A stretch of DNA of 41,788 nt. It comes from Candidatus Dormiibacterota bacterium (GTDB lineage: Bacteria > Chloroflexota > Dormibacteria > Aeolococcales > Aeolococcaceae). The notes beneath the pieces were generated by a model. That model worked only from the letters and a program-made list of their open reading frames with translations, ran no database searches and was not told the origin of the DNA. Where the stretch lies: NCBI GenBank assembly GCA_019245575.1, contig JAFARE010000046.1, forward strand, positions 1-41,788. The letters run 5' to 3'. Position numbers and translations under genes: made by a program. The number at the start of each line of letters is the position of its first letter. The first letter of the stretch is position 1. Of this stretch, positions 16,381-24,960 are shown piece by piece.

Positions 16381-16430
16381 GGGGACCCCCTGCTCCCAAA
16401 GCAGGTGCGCTACCACTGCGCCACGCCCCG
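16356..16430 (-). tRNA. tRNA-Pro (anticodon UGG)
   Basis: Read on the minus strand the 75 nt fold into a full cloverleaf. The acceptor is CGGGGCG paired with CGCCCCG, the D arm contains GGCGCAGTGGTAGCGC, and the anticodon stem CCTGC/GCAGG encloses loop TTTGGGA, giving anticodon TGG. The T arm is CCCAG-TTCGAGC-CTGGG. Discriminator A is followed by an encoded CCA (16356-16358). It decodes CCA/CCG-type proline codons and serves as the presumed integration target. Confidence 0.95.
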
Positions 16431-16513
16431 ACGCGCCCAGCATACGGCCAGGCCAAACCCACGGCCACGCCCTGACGCGATCCGACCGCCCCGCCAAGGC
16501 ACACTTCCCGCTG

Positions 16514-17692
16514 ATGGACGTCCTCGACCTGGTCATCATCGCCCTGCTCCTCGTCTTCGCCATCTCGGGATTCCGGCGCGGACTGAGCTGGGTGGGGCCG
16601 TCGATGATCGGCCTCCTCGTGGGCCTGCTCGTGGGCGCGCTCGCGGCGCCACCAATCGCCCGCGCACTCACCCACAGCCGCACGGCGCAGCCGCTCATCG
16701 CCATCGGCTTCTTTCTCGCAATCGCGCTCATCATCCAGGGCGTCGGCACCGGCATCGGCTTCCAGGCGCGCGTGCGCGCGCTGCGCACCTCGCTGGCCAC
16801 GGCAGACTCCGTCGCAGGTGCGGCGCTCTCGCTCGTCGGCGTGCTCGCCGCGGCGTGGTACCTGGGCCTCACGTTCTCGCAGAGTCCGTGGACGGAGCTG
16901 GACAACCAGATCGCCGGCTCGCGAATCATCCGCGCCGTCGACTCATTCTTTCCGCGACCGCCCGGCTTTCTCGCGAGCATTCAGAACGTCCTGCGCGGCG
17001 CGGGCTTTCCCAATCCGTTCGCGGACATCGTTCCTTCCCAGCTCGCGCCGGTGCAGATACCGCCCCTGGTGAACACGCCGGGCATCCGCCAGGCGACCAG
17101 CGTCACCAGCAAGGTCATCGCCAGCGGCTGCGGCGGCGGCGCCGAGGCCGGGTCATCCTGGCCGGTCGCGCCCGACTATGTCGTCACCAACGCGCATGTG
17201 GTCGCGGGCTCGTCGCAGGTCGTCGTGATCACGCCGTCGGACCAGGCGACGCACGCAGCGACGGTGGTGCTGTACGACCCCAACATCGACGTCGCCGTGC
17301 TGCACGTCCCCGGCCTCGGCCTCTCCCCTCTCAGCACGATGAGCGCGGATCCGCCGAGCGGCACCAGCGGCGCCGTCATCGGCTACCCGGGCGGCGGTGA
17401 CGAGCGCGTCGTCGCCGCGGCGGTGCGCGGCACCGAGTCGGCACAGGGATACAACGTGTACGGCGACACGCTCGTGACCCGTGACATCGCCGTCCTCGCC
17501 GCAAACGTCGTGCCGGGCAATTCCGGCGGCCCCATCGTCAACAACAACGGCGCGGTGATCGGGCTCGTCTTCGCGGCCAGCACCACCGATCCGAACACCG
17601 GCTACGCGCTGACGGTGTCGCAGATCAGCGGCGACATACACGCCGGCGTGGGACACACGCAGCCGGTCTCGACGCAGGCCTGCACCAGCTGA
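16514..17692 (+). CDS. marP: MarP-like membrane serine protease (CvpA + trypsin domains, 392 aa)
   Basis: ATG start 83 bp after the tRNA 5' end. Four hydrophobic segments (about 5-20, 30-48, 60-78, 100-122) form a CvpA/colicin-V-like membrane domain; GFRRGLSWVGPS after the first is typical. An extracytoplasmic trypsin-like domain follows, with His228 (TNAHVVAG), Asp259 (NIDVAVL) and Ser337 (GNSGGP). Cys206 and the Cys three residues from the end could form the stabilising disulfide described for mycobacterial MarP. In mycobacteria MarP is a periplasmic protease needed for survival at acid or oxidative stress, acting on cell-wall hydrolases. The convergent neighbour is a cell-wall L,D-transpeptidase, which fits an envelope role. 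The first gene on the chromosomal side of the tRNA. Confidence 0.9.
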   Translation: MDVLDLVIIALLLVFAISGFRRGLSWVGPSMIGLLVGLLVGALAAPPIARALTHSRTAQPLIAIGFFLAIALIIQGVGTGIGFQARVRALRTSLATADSVAGAALSLVGVLAAAWYLGLTFSQSPWTELDNQIAGSRIIRAVDSFFPRPPGFLASIQNVLRGAGFPNPFADIVPSQLAPVQIPPLVNTPGIRQATSVTSKVIASGCGGGAEAGSSWPVAPDYVVTNAHVVAGSSQVVVITPSDQATHAATVVLYDPNIDVAVLHVPGLGLSPLSTMSADPPSGTSGAVIGYPGGGDERVVAAAVRGTESAQGYNVYGDTLVTRDIAVLAANVVPGNSGGPIVNNNGAVIGLVFAASTTDPNTGYALTVSQISGDIHAGVGHTQPVSTQACTS

Positions 17693-17704
17693 GACGCGTC
17701 CGCG

Positions 17705-19072
17705 TCAGGACGAGATGATCACGGGGGTGCCGTCGGGCGTCCAGTGATACGCCCAGCCCATCACCGATGTGGGGATGTGTATGCAGCCATGGCTCGCGCC
17801 TGACGAGTCCTCGCTGCCCGGCCCGTACTGCCAGCTCGGCTCCCACGGGGCGTCGTGCAGGAAGTATCCCCCGGCGGCGAACTCCATCACCCAGCTCACC
17901 CAGCTCGGGTAGTAGTAGAACGGCGAGCCCTTCGGCCACGGCGAGATGAACTGGAAGGGTGACTGGTGATTGAACACGTGGAACGTGCCGGTGGGTGTGC
18001 GCAGCAGCGCGCGGCCTGTCGTCACCGGCGTGGCCTGCACCTCGCAACCGTCCTGGTAGAAGACCGCTTCCTGCAGCGTGAGGTTCACCGTGATCACCTT
18101 GCCCGACCCCACGTTGTGGCCGCACTGATCGCTGCTCAGCTCCTGGTTGACGGCGCTCTGCAGCGACGAGATCTGCTGCTGCACCGCGGTGAGCTGCGCC
18201 GTCGTCATCGCGGCATGGAACGCGCCGACCGCCGTCTGGTACTGGCTCTGGAAGCTCTGTGCGTTGGGCGTCTGCTCCGCGGCTGCCTGGTCGACGCTGA
18301 GCATCACCGGGCGCACGCCCGCGCCGACGTTGTCGTTCAGCGTGATGAGCGACCTCTCCGCCTTCACGGCGGAGAGCAGCTGGTCGACGTCCTGGGTCGC
18401 GTCGGTGTGATTGCGCAGGTCGTCCTGCACCGTTGTAATCAGCCCCTGCAGCTGACCCGCGTCGAGGTTGTCGCTCTGCGCGGTGCTGAGCGCAGCCTGC
18501 GCCGCGGTCATCAGGCCGCTCACGCCACCGAAGTCGCCCACCTGCGCGTTCAGCTCGTTCGCCTGCGCCTGCTGTCGCGCGGCGGTGATCGCGCCGGCCC
18601 ACGCCGCCGCCAGCTTGGCCAGCGCCGTGGGTGTTGGGGCGGCCTGCAACTGGGCCGGCCACGTGGCTTCCTGGCTCACCGCCGACGCCGGTACGAAGCT
18701 CCCCAGCTGCTGCGTCAACTGCGTCCAGCTGTCGAGCGCTTCCTGCGCGTCGGCGCGGCCGTTGGCCATCGCCGCGTCCCAGGCGGAGGCGGTGCGGCGC
18801 TGCAGGTCGTCGAGCAACGAGGCGCCGGTGCTGGTCCACCACGCAGGCGACCACCAGGGCGACTCGTATTGCGACGACTGCAATTGCGCGCGCAATGGCG
18901 CGATGCTGCGTTCCGGCACGCCGGCGGCGATGTCGGCGGTCCATGTGCGCTCGAGCGAATTGGCGCGGCTGGAGAAATTCGACTGGCGTGACGCACCGAC
19001 GACGGAGACGCCGGCCGCACCTGCGACGACCGCGATGGCGACACCAGCAGCCGCAACGTGGAGAAGGCGCAT
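17705..19072 (-). CDS. Secreted L,D-transpeptidase, YkuD family (455 aa)
   Basis: ATG at 19072 with GAGA upstream; an in-frame TTG at 19084 is less likely. Residues about 1-30 are a signal anchor (LLHVAAAGVAIAVVAGAAGV). A long Ala/Gln-rich helical region (30-310) probably reaches through the cell wall. The C-terminal YkuD domain has FLHDAPW and SHGCIH with catalytic Cys430, including the His and Ser-His-Gly-Cys signature. These enzymes form 3-3 peptidoglycan cross-links or attach proteins to the wall. Convergent with marP across 12 bp that include a small GACGC/GCGTC dyad. The 280-residue helical N-terminal region is longer than the Ig-like domains of mycobacterial Ldts, so this is a different architecture. 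Confidence 0.88.
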   Translation of the reverse strand: MRLLHVAAAGVAIAVVAGAAGVSVVGASRQSNFSSRANSLERTWTADIAAGVPERSIAPLRAQLQSSQYESPWWSPAWWTSTGASLLDDLQRRTASAWDAAMANGRADAQEALDSWTQLTQQLGSFVPASAVSQEATWPAQLQAAPTPTALAKLAAAWAGAITAARQQAQANELNAQVGDFGGVSGLMTAAQAALSTAQSDNLDAGQLQGLITTVQDDLRNHTDATQDVDQLLSAVKAERSLITLNDNVGAGVRPVMLSVDQAAAEQTPNAQSFQSQYQTAVGAFHAAMTTAQLTAVQQQISSLQSAVNQELSSDQCGHNVGSGKVITVNLTLQEAVFYQDGCEVQATPVTTGRALLRTPTGTFHVFNHQSPFQFISPWPKGSPFYYYPSWVSWVMEFAAGGYFLHDAPWEPSWQYGPGSEDSSGASHGCIHIPTSVMGWAYHWTPDGTPVIISS

Positions 19073-19147
19073 GCTTTCTCGCAATGGTACGGGAGGCCGC
19101 GGCGCGAGGTTACGCGGTCACCGAACGGATACAGGTGGAGGTGCGCT

Positions 19148-20506
19148 GTGGACGATCACGCTGATGTCGTCGTGCTCGGCATGGGCCCCGGCGGCGAAGA
19201 GGTCGCGGGCAAGCTCGCCGAGGCGGGGCTCGACGTGGTCGGGATCGAGCACCGTCTGCTCGGCGGCGAATGCCCGTACTGGGGCTGCGTACCCAGCAAG
19301 ATGATGATCCGCGCGGGCAATCTGCTCGGCGAGGCACGCCGCATACCGGGCATGGCCGGGACATCGACCGTCACGCCGGACTGGGCGCCGGTTGCGAAGC
19401 GCATTCGAGAAGAGGCCACCGACAGCTGGGACGACCGCGTCGCTGTGGAGCGCTACGAGGGCAAGGGCGGCCGCTTCGTGCGCGGCACCGGTCGCATCGA
19501 GGCATCGGACCGCGTACGCGTTGGCGACGACACATACTCGGCGCGGCGCGCACTGGTCATCGCCACCGGCACCGAGGCCGTCGTGCCGCCGATTCCGGGG
19601 CTCGCGGACGTGCCGTACTGGATCAACCGCGACGCCATCGAGACGGAGCACGTGCCCGAGTCGCTGCTCGTGCTCGGCGGTGGCGCGATCGGTCTGGAGC
19701 TGGCCCAGGTGTTCGCGCGATTCGGCTCGCACGTGACCGTGATCGAAGCGGCTGACCGCATCCTCTCCCTCGAGGAACCCGAGGCCAGCGCGCTGCTGAC
19801 CGACGTGCTGTCACGCGAGGGGCTCGACATCCGGACCGGCGCCGCAGCGAAGCAGGTGTCGGCCGCGGGTGATGCCATCGAAGTCACGCTAAGTGACGGG
19901 TCGAGCGTGCGCGGCAATCACCTGCTGGTGGCCACCGGCCGCCGCGCCAACCTCCGCGCCATCAACGCGGCGAACGCGGGCGTCGACGAGGAGGCGCGCT
20001 GGATCAAGGTGGACGCGACGCTGCGTGTCGCTCCCGGCGTGTGGGCGGTGGGCGACGTCACGGGCGAGGGCGTGTTCACGCACGTGGCCATGTACCAGGC
20101 CGACATCTGCGTGGCCGACATCCTGGGGCACGACCCCGTGCATGCGGAGTATCGAGCGCTTCCCCGCGTCACATTCACCGATCCGGAGGTCGGCGCGACC
20201 GGGCTCACCGAGGCGCAGGCGCGCGAACGCGGTGTGTCCGTGCGCACCGGCACGTCGAAGGTCTCGGTGTCAGCGCGCGGCTGGATTCACAAGGCGGGCA
20301 ACGACGGGTTCATCAAGCTCGTCGAGGACACGCAACGCGGCGTGCTCGTGGGAGCCACGTCCGCGGGTCCCGTCGGCGGCGAGGTGCTGTCGATGCTGAC
20401 GCTCGCGGTGCACGCGCAGATCCAGGTGGAGACGCTGCGGCACATGATCTACGCGTACCCGACGTTCCACCGCGGCGTCGAAGACGCGCTACGTGAGCTG
20501 CGCTGA
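19148..20506 (+). CDS. Pyridine nucleotide-disulfide oxidoreductase, mercuric-reductase/Lpd-like (452 aa)
   Basis: GTG start with GGAGG six nt upstream (19137-19141). Seen: an FAD-binding GMGPGGEEVA near the N-terminus, the redox-active GGECPYWGCVPSK (Cys42, Cys47), an ATGTEAVVPPIPG segment, the NAD(P)-binding VLGGGAIGLE and the C-terminal dimerisation domain. The Cys pair places it in the group with dihydrolipoamide dehydrogenase, mercuric reductase and mycothione reductase. The usual C-terminal HxHPTxxE of Lpd is YAYPTFHRGVED here, so the His-Glu base pair is absent, and there are no vicinal C-terminal cysteines as in MerA. I therefore leave the substrate open; a flavoprotein disulfide or quinone reductase is possible. 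It is a single-gene unit with a terminator 46 bp downstream. Confidence 0.85.
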   Translation: MDDHADVVVLGMGPGGEEVAGKLAEAGLDVVGIEHRLLGGECPYWGCVPSKMMIRAGNLLGEARRIPGMAGTSTVTPDWAPVAKRIREEATDSWDDRVAVERYEGKGGRFVRGTGRIEASDRVRVGDDTYSARRALVIATGTEAVVPPIPGLADVPYWINRDAIETEHVPESLLVLGGGAIGLELAQVFARFGSHVTVIEAADRILSLEEPEASALLTDVLSREGLDIRTGAAAKQVSAAGDAIEVTLSDGSSVRGNHLLVATGRRANLRAINAANAGVDEEARWIKVDATLRVAPGVWAVGDVTGEGVFTHVAMYQADICVADILGHDPVHAEYRALPRVTFTDPEVGATGLTEAQARERGVSVRTGTSKVSVSARGWIHKAGNDGFIKLVEDTQRGVLVGATSAGPVGGEVLSMLTLAVHAQIQVETLRHMIYAYPTFHRGVEDALRELR

Positions 20507-20551
20507 GAAGCGCGAGAGCCACCACCTGTTCGCGGCGAGTTCCGAACGCTG

Positions 20552-20590
20552 AGAATCGCGCGCCACACTCGTCAACGGGCGCGCGATTCT
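20552..20590. terminator. Bidirectional terminator-like hairpin
   Basis: A perfect 13-bp stem, AGAATCGCGCGCC (20552-20564) with GGCGCGCGATTCT (20578-20590), encloses a 13-nt loop. It lies between the 3' ends of two convergent genes and could end transcripts from both sides. TCTTA follows on the plus strand. Confidence 0.75.
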
Positions 20591-20643
20591 TAGCGGCTCG
20601 GGTGTCTGAGCAAGCGAATGGGTGGTGCTCTCCCGCTATACCT

Positions 20644-21603
20644 CTAGCTGCTCAAGAAGCCGTTCTGCACCAGCCACATGTGGGCCGCTGCCTGCGAGCT
20701 GTGCGCATCAGTCGCGACAGCGTCAAGTGCCGTGATCACGCTCGTGGTCAGCTTCGCAGCCACCGGAGCCATGAGGCCGCCGATGAACGGGTACTTCTGC
20801 GCAACGCTCTGGCGGATGATCAGCCCGGCGTTGTCCGGCGGCATGATCCCCTTGTCGTCGGTGAGCAGCGTGAGCCCGTTGGCCTGGAAGTCCTCGTCGG
20901 TGGTGAAGACCTCGCCGGCCTGGCACTGACCATTCGTGATCGCCTTCTCAGCGGTGTTGGCGATGTCGGTGTAGTTGGCGGTCGACGGCCAGCCGGCCTT
21001 GCTCTCCAGCCCCAGCAGGCCGTCGGGCCGGGTGCGGAACTCGGACATGATGCAGACCGTCGTCGAGGGATGCGAGGCCAGGTACTGGCCGAAGCTGCTG
21101 AACGTCGTGCCGAAGTTGGCAGCGTCTGACGACTTGATCGCGATGCCGTTGGTGTCGTCGAACGCCGTCGCCGCGTACCAGCAGAGACCGCGCGGCGCAT
21201 CCTTCTGCTGGGCGGCGTTGAACGCCCCGGTCAGGTCGGTCGGGTACTGCCCGGACGCCAGGTTCAGGTACGTGCCCAGCTCGGTCCCGGTGTACTGCCA
21301 GTACATGTCGATGGTGCCGTTCTGGAGCGCGGTGCCAATCGCTTTGTCGGCCGCGTTGAAGGTGTAGTTCACGGTGAAGCCGTGCGCCTGCAGGATGTCC
21401 TGCGTCATGTAGGCGAGCAGGTATTCCTCGCCGAACGCCTTGCTGCCGATGGACACCGTCGCGTTGCCGCCGCTGCCCGACGACGTGGCGGTCGGGCAGC
21501 CGCTGGCTCCGCTGGAGCTGCTGCCAGGGTTGTTCCCGCCGCCGCACGCGGCCAGTGCCAGAGGAATCCCGATCACCGCGATTCCCAGAAAACGCCGGTT
21601 CAT
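20644..21603 (-). CDS. Osmoprotectant/quaternary-amine ABC transporter binding lipoprotein (319 aa)
   Basis: ATG at 21603 with GGAGGAG upstream. It has a signal peptide with lipobox LALAAC at about 13-18, then a Gly/Ser linker. The mature domain starts with ATVSIGSKAFGEEYLLAYM, the typical opening of OpuAC/QAT substrate-binding domains, and contains GTIDMYWQYTGTELGTYL and FTTDEDFQANGLTLLTDD, both characteristic of glycine-betaine/choline binding proteins of the OpuC/OsmF type. It is the last gene of a four-gene minus-strand operon, 19 bp after a permease. The ligand (betaine, choline, carnitine or a similar compound) cannot be decided without the aromatic-cage alignment. Confidence 0.88.
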   Translation of the reverse strand: MNRRFLGIAVIGIPLALAACGGGNNPGSSSSGASGCPTATSSGSGGNATVSIGSKAFGEEYLLAYMTQDILQAHGFTVNYTFNAADKAIGTALQNGTIDMYWQYTGTELGTYLNLASGQYPTDLTGAFNAAQQKDAPRGLCWYAATAFDDTNGIAIKSSDAANFGTTFSSFGQYLASHPSTTVCIMSEFRTRPDGLLGLESKAGWPSTANYTDIANTAEKAITNGQCQAGEVFTTDEDFQANGLTLLTDDKGIMPPDNAGLIIRQSVAQKYPFIGGLMAPVAAKLTTSVITALDAVATDAHSSQAAAHMWLVQNGFLSS

Positions 21604-21622
21604 GTGTCTCCTCCTGCTGAGG

Positions 21623-22387
21623 TCAAGCGGATGTGCGCCGGGGGACCACGGCGCGCTCGACAAGAGACAGCGCCCAGTCCGCCAGCAATGCGAATGCGGC
21701 GACCATCACGGCCCCCACGAACACGATTCGATCGCTGCGGTTGATGCCGGAATTGATGACGTCACCCAATCCTCCTCCGCCGATGAAGTTGCCAAGAGTA
21801 GCAGTGCCGATGATCAAAACGAGCGTGGTGCGCAAGCCGGCGAAGATCAGCGGCGACGCGAGTGGCACCTGCACTCGCGTCAGCGCCTGCATCCGCGTCA
21901 TGCCCATACCGCGTGCCGCCTCCACCGCGGCGGGGTCGACGCCCTGGATTCCCGCGACCGTGTTGCGCAGCACGGGCAGCATGCCGTACGCGACGAGCGC
22001 GATGATCACCGGGGTCGCGCCGAGCCCGAGAAACGCATACAGCAGCACGAGGATCCCGATGCCCGGCACCGCCTGGCCGAGGTTGGCCAGGAGAAACACG
22101 ACGATGCGTGTGGCGCGTCCCGCCACGGCCACCGCCACGCCGAGCGGCACACCCACCACCGCGACCACAGCGAAGGAGACCGCGGACAGCGCGATGTGGC
22201 CCACGAAGCGGCTCTGCAGAAACGGGCCGTTGAGGATGGCGTCGTCGGCGCCCGGCGTGACCGTCAGCGTCTGATACACGCCGACGGACAGCGCGATGCC
22301 GACGAGGACGAGCGCCGGCGTGCTGAAGAGCCGCAGCGTTCCCGCGCGCGAACGGGCGGATGGCAGCGCTGTCGCCGCGATGCTCAC
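21623..22387 (-). CDS. Osmoprotectant ABC transporter permease (254 aa)
   Basis: Polytopic membrane protein with a first helix near 25-45 and a BPD_transp_1 core of about five helices. The EAA-loop region reads VEAARGMGMTRMQALTRVQVPLASPLIFAGL, closely matching OpuCB/ProW-type permeases. It overlaps the upstream ATPase gene by ATGA (22384-22387) and precedes the binding protein by 19 bp. It forms the membrane channel together with the paralogous permease at 23325. Confidence 0.88.
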   Translation of the reverse strand: MSIAATALPSARSRAGTLRLFSTPALVLVGIALSVGVYQTLTVTPGADDAILNGPFLQSRFVGHIALSAVSFAVVAVVGVPLGVAVAVAGRATRIVVFLLANLGQAVPGIGILVLLYAFLGLGATPVIIALVAYGMLPVLRNTVAGIQGVDPAAVEAARGMGMTRMQALTRVQVPLASPLIFAGLRTTLVLIIGTATLGNFIGGGGLGDVINSGINRSDRIVFVGAVMVAAFALLADWALSLVERAVVPRRTSA

Positions 22388-23328
22388 TGTGACGCTCTCC
22401 TGATCACGGTGCCGTCGACAACGCCCATGACGCGGTCACCGTCGACAACTGCGGCGGACCCGTCGGCGGAGCGCAGCACTGCGTCCAGCGCATCGCGCAG
22501 CGTGCCACCTGCATCGACGCGCGTCTTCGGCGCCTCGCCGTTCACCGGCGTGAGGGCAACATCGCGGAGCTGGATGAGGGACAGGCGCCGCACCATGCGC
22601 GCCTCGCCGAGAAACGACTCCACGAAGGGCGACGCCGGCCGGGCCAGCAGCTCCGCCGGCGCGGCGTACTGCTGCAGCACGCCGCCGCTGGAGAGCAGCG
22701 CCACGCGGTCGCCCAGCTTGATCGCCTCGTCTATGTCGTGTGTGACAAAAACAATCGTCTTGCGCACCACGCGCTGCAGGCGCAGGAGCTCGTTCTGCAG
22801 GCGATCCCGCGCAATGGGATCGATGGCGCCGAAGGGCTCGTCCATCAGCATGATGTTCGGGTCCACCGCAAGCGCTCGCGCCACACCGACACGCTGACGC
22901 TCGCCGCCGCTCAGCTCCGCCGGCATCCGCCGCGCATAGTCCGCGGCGGGCAGTCCCACCAGGTCGAGCAGCTCCTCCACCCGCGCGTTGACGCGCGGCT
23001 TGTCCCAGCCGGTGAGGTGGGGAACGGTGGCCACGTTCTCCGCCACCGAGTAGTGCGGAAAGAGCCCGATCTGCTGGATCACGTAGCCGATCGAACGGCG
23101 CAGCTGGTTGACGTCGAGGCTGCGCGTGTCCACGCCGTCGATCGCGATCGTGCCCGACGTCGGCTCGATGAGCCGGTTGATCATCTTGAGTGACGTCGTC
23201 TTGCCGCAGCCGGACGGACCCACCAGCACCACGATCTCGCCCGACGGGATCTCCAGCGACAGGTCCTGCACCGCGCCGGCGCCGCCGGTGCCGTCGTAGC
23301 GCTTGGTGACGTGGTCGAACGTGATCAT
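22384..23328 (-). CDS. opuCA: Osmoprotectant ABC transporter ATPase with C-terminal CBS-like domain (314 aa)
   Basis: ATG start (MITFDHV) overlapping the upstream permease by 4 nt. Seen: Walker A GPSGCGKTT, Q-loop YVIQQIGLFPH, signature LSGGERQRVGVARAL, Walker B IMLMDEPFGAID and the switch His in FVTHDIDEA. The residues GPSGCGKT...QQIGLFPH...DEPFGAID...THDIDEA are typical of OpuCA/ProV rather than amino-acid importers. About 70 C-terminal residues (LRDVALTPVN... to VMGVVDGT) form one CBS-like unit; paired CBS motifs in OpuA sense ionic strength, and only one is apparent here, so osmotic gating may be reduced. Confidence 0.9.
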   Translation of the reverse strand: MITFDHVTKRYDGTGGAGAVQDLSLEIPSGEIVVLVGPSGCGKTTSLKMINRLIEPTSGTIAIDGVDTRSLDVNQLRRSIGYVIQQIGLFPHYSVAENVATVPHLTGWDKPRVNARVEELLDLVGLPAADYARRMPAELSGGERQRVGVARALAVDPNIMLMDEPFGAIDPIARDRLQNELLRLQRVVRKTIVFVTHDIDEAIKLGDRVALLSSGGVLQQYAAPAELLARPASPFVESFLGEARMVRRLSLIQLRDVALTPVNGEAPKTRVDAGGTLRDALDAVLRSADGSAAVVDGDRVMGVVDGTVIRRASQ

Positions 23329-23975
23329 GTCGCCGCCACCACCACCCGCCCGTGCGCGAGGCTGCGCTGGATGGCGGCCAGGGTCAGGTCCGCCAGGATG
23401 CCGATCAGCGCCACGGGGATGATTCCGGCCAGCACGGCGTCGACGGTGCCGCTGGTCCTGCCGATCGCCGCCAGGATCGGCTGGCCGAGGTCGTTCGCGC
23501 CAACGGTGGCCCCCACGGTGGCGATGGCCACGACCATCACCGTCGCCTGGCGAAGGCCGGCCAGGATGACGGGGACCGCCAGCGGCAGCTCGACGTGGAG
23601 CAGCGACTGCCACCGGCTCATGCCCATGCCGGTCGCGGCCTCGACCACGGCCGGGTCAACCGCGAGGATGCCGGCGCGCGTGTTTCGCGTGATGGGGAGC
23701 AGGGCGTACAGGACGAGCCCCACGATCACCGGCGGGTTGGACAGTCCCACCCAGATCGAGAGCAGCCCGAACAGCGCGAAGCTGGGGATGGTGATGAGGG
23801 TGCTGGTGGCGGCCAGCACGACCGTGCCGAGGCGCTGGTTGCGCGCCGCCACCACGCCCAGCGCCAGGCCCACGGCCGCCGCGACGGCGACCGAGATCGC
23901 CACGATCTCCACGTGGGTCAGGATCTGCGGCGCCAGGCTGTCCCAGTTGTCCAGGATGTACCGCAGGGTGCTCAC
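23325..23975 (-). CDS. Osmoprotectant ABC transporter permease (216 aa)
   Basis: First gene of the four-gene importer operon, coupled by ATGA to the ATPase. Short five-helix permease with VVEAATGMGMSRWQSLLHVELPLAVPVILAGL as EAA loop, a paralogue of the permease at 21623. Having two permeases of unequal length is usual for OpuB/OpuC systems. About 100 bp separate it from the next upstream gene on the same strand; no clear promoter boxes were seen there. Confidence 0.88.
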   Translation of the reverse strand: MSTLRYILDNWDSLAPQILTHVEIVAISVAVAAAVGLALGVVAARNQRLGTVVLAATSTLITIPSFALFGLLSIWVGLSNPPVIVGLVLYALLPITRNTRAGILAVDPAVVEAATGMGMSRWQSLLHVELPLAVPVILAGLRQATVMVVAIATVGATVGANDLGQPILAAIGRTSGTVDAVLAGIIPVALIGILADLTLAAIQRSLAHGRVVVAAT

Positions 23976-24078
23976 CGCGAGTCGCCCTCGGTGTGGCGGC
24001 TAGTCCATGGACCGCGGGAACCCGCCTGCGCCCGCGAGGCAACATAGTAGCCAACCCCGGCGGGCGCGTCAGCGGGTG

Positions 24079-24609
24079 TCAGTACCCGTAGGGGGCCGAG
24101 CTGGCCGACGGGGTGGAGCCGCCCGAGCCGGAGCCGGAGCCGGACCCGCTGGCCGTCAGGCCGGGGGTGGCCGCGAACCACTTGCCCGCGATGCCCTGGC
24201 CGTTGGTCTGCCCGGCGCCGCTGTCACCGGCGTAGGTGTGCAGGGGCCAGCCGTTGTAGGTGACCTCGGCCTGCCCGTTGGGCAGCGTCACCACGCCGAA
24301 TGAGCCGCTGACGCCGCTCGGCGCCGCCGGCGCCCCCGAGCTGGACGTGACGGGCGGCCACGCGCCGTTGCACGCGCTGGTGGCCGCGCAGACCACCTTG
24401 CTGCCCTGCTCGGGCGTGAAGTAATAGAGGGTGAACCCCTGCGAGTTGGTGAGCACCGTGCCCAGCGACGTCGAGCCCGTCGCGACGGTGCTGGCCCCGC
24501 TCGACCCTGCGCCGCCCGACGACGACGCCGCCGGCGACGAGCTGCCGCCACAGGCGGCGAGTGCGCTGAGCGCCGTGAGCGCTCCCGCGAGAGTGAGTTG
24601 CTTCTTCAT
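24079..24609 (-). CDS. Secreted lipoprotein with Lipoprotein_15 (COG4315) repeats (176 aa)
   Basis: Signal peptide MKKQLTLAGALTALSALAAC with lipobox Cys20, followed by a Ser/Gly/Ala linker (21-45). Two units of the COG4315 type follow: LGTVLTNSQGFTLYYF...CNGAWPPV and LPNGQAEVTYNGWPLHTY...GKWFA, with W, Y and the paired Cys between them. The C-terminus is a Gly/Ser repeat (about 150-176). Members of this family are abundant in Actinobacteria and soil bacteria and their function is unknown; some occur with redox or heme proteins. Monocistronic here. Confidence 0.85.
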   Translation of the reverse strand: MKKQLTLAGALTALSALAACGGSSSPAASSSGGAGSSGASTVATGSTSLGTVLTNSQGFTLYYFTPEQGSKVVCAATSACNGAWPPVTSSSGAPAAPSGVSGSFGVVTLPNGQAEVTYNGWPLHTYAGDSGAGQTNGQGIAGKWFAATPGLTASGSGSGSGSGGSTPSASSAPYGY

Positions 24610-24705
24610 GGCTGGCGAAACCTCCGTCCCCGGCTGTCAGATTTGATCTGACTGGAGTACGCCGGGCTGTTACAGCCGGGCGCCGGAGGCCCGTATTCTG
24701 GACCC

Positions 24706-24960
24706 ATGTGCCGAAGCATCAAGACGCTCCGCGGCGCGGAGCCGAGCCCGACCGAGGACGACGTGCGCGCCGCCGCGCTGCAGTTCGTGCGAAAGGTGAG
24801 CGGCTACCGGGTCCCGTCGGAGGCCAACCGCGAGGCCTTCGACGGCGCGGTCGACGACATCACGCAGGCGACGGAGCGGCTGCTGGGTGGCCTCCGCCCC
24901 GGCCAACGCGCTCGATCACCGCAACCGGCGGCGGCCCCTTCGGGTGGTGGCAGGCGCTGA
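24706..24960 (+). CDS. DUF2277 family protein (84 aa)
   Basis: ATG start. MCRSIKTLR, TEDDVRAAALQFVRKVSGYR and ITQATERLL are the conserved core of DUF2277, a short helical family of unknown function found across Actinobacteria and Proteobacteria. The Pro/Ser/Gly tail (about 67-84) is variable and overlaps, tail to tail, the opposite-strand gene ending at 24860. Confidence 0.88.
   Translation: MCRSIKTLRGAEPSPTEDDVRAAALQFVRKVSGYRVPSEANREAFDGAVDDITQATERLLGGLRPGQRARSPQPAAAPSGGGRR

Noticed and set aside
17693-17706. Small GACGC/GCGTC dyad between marP and the L,D-transpeptidase as terminator
   Set aside because: The stem is only 5 bp with a 4-nt loop and overlaps the gene end; too weak to call.
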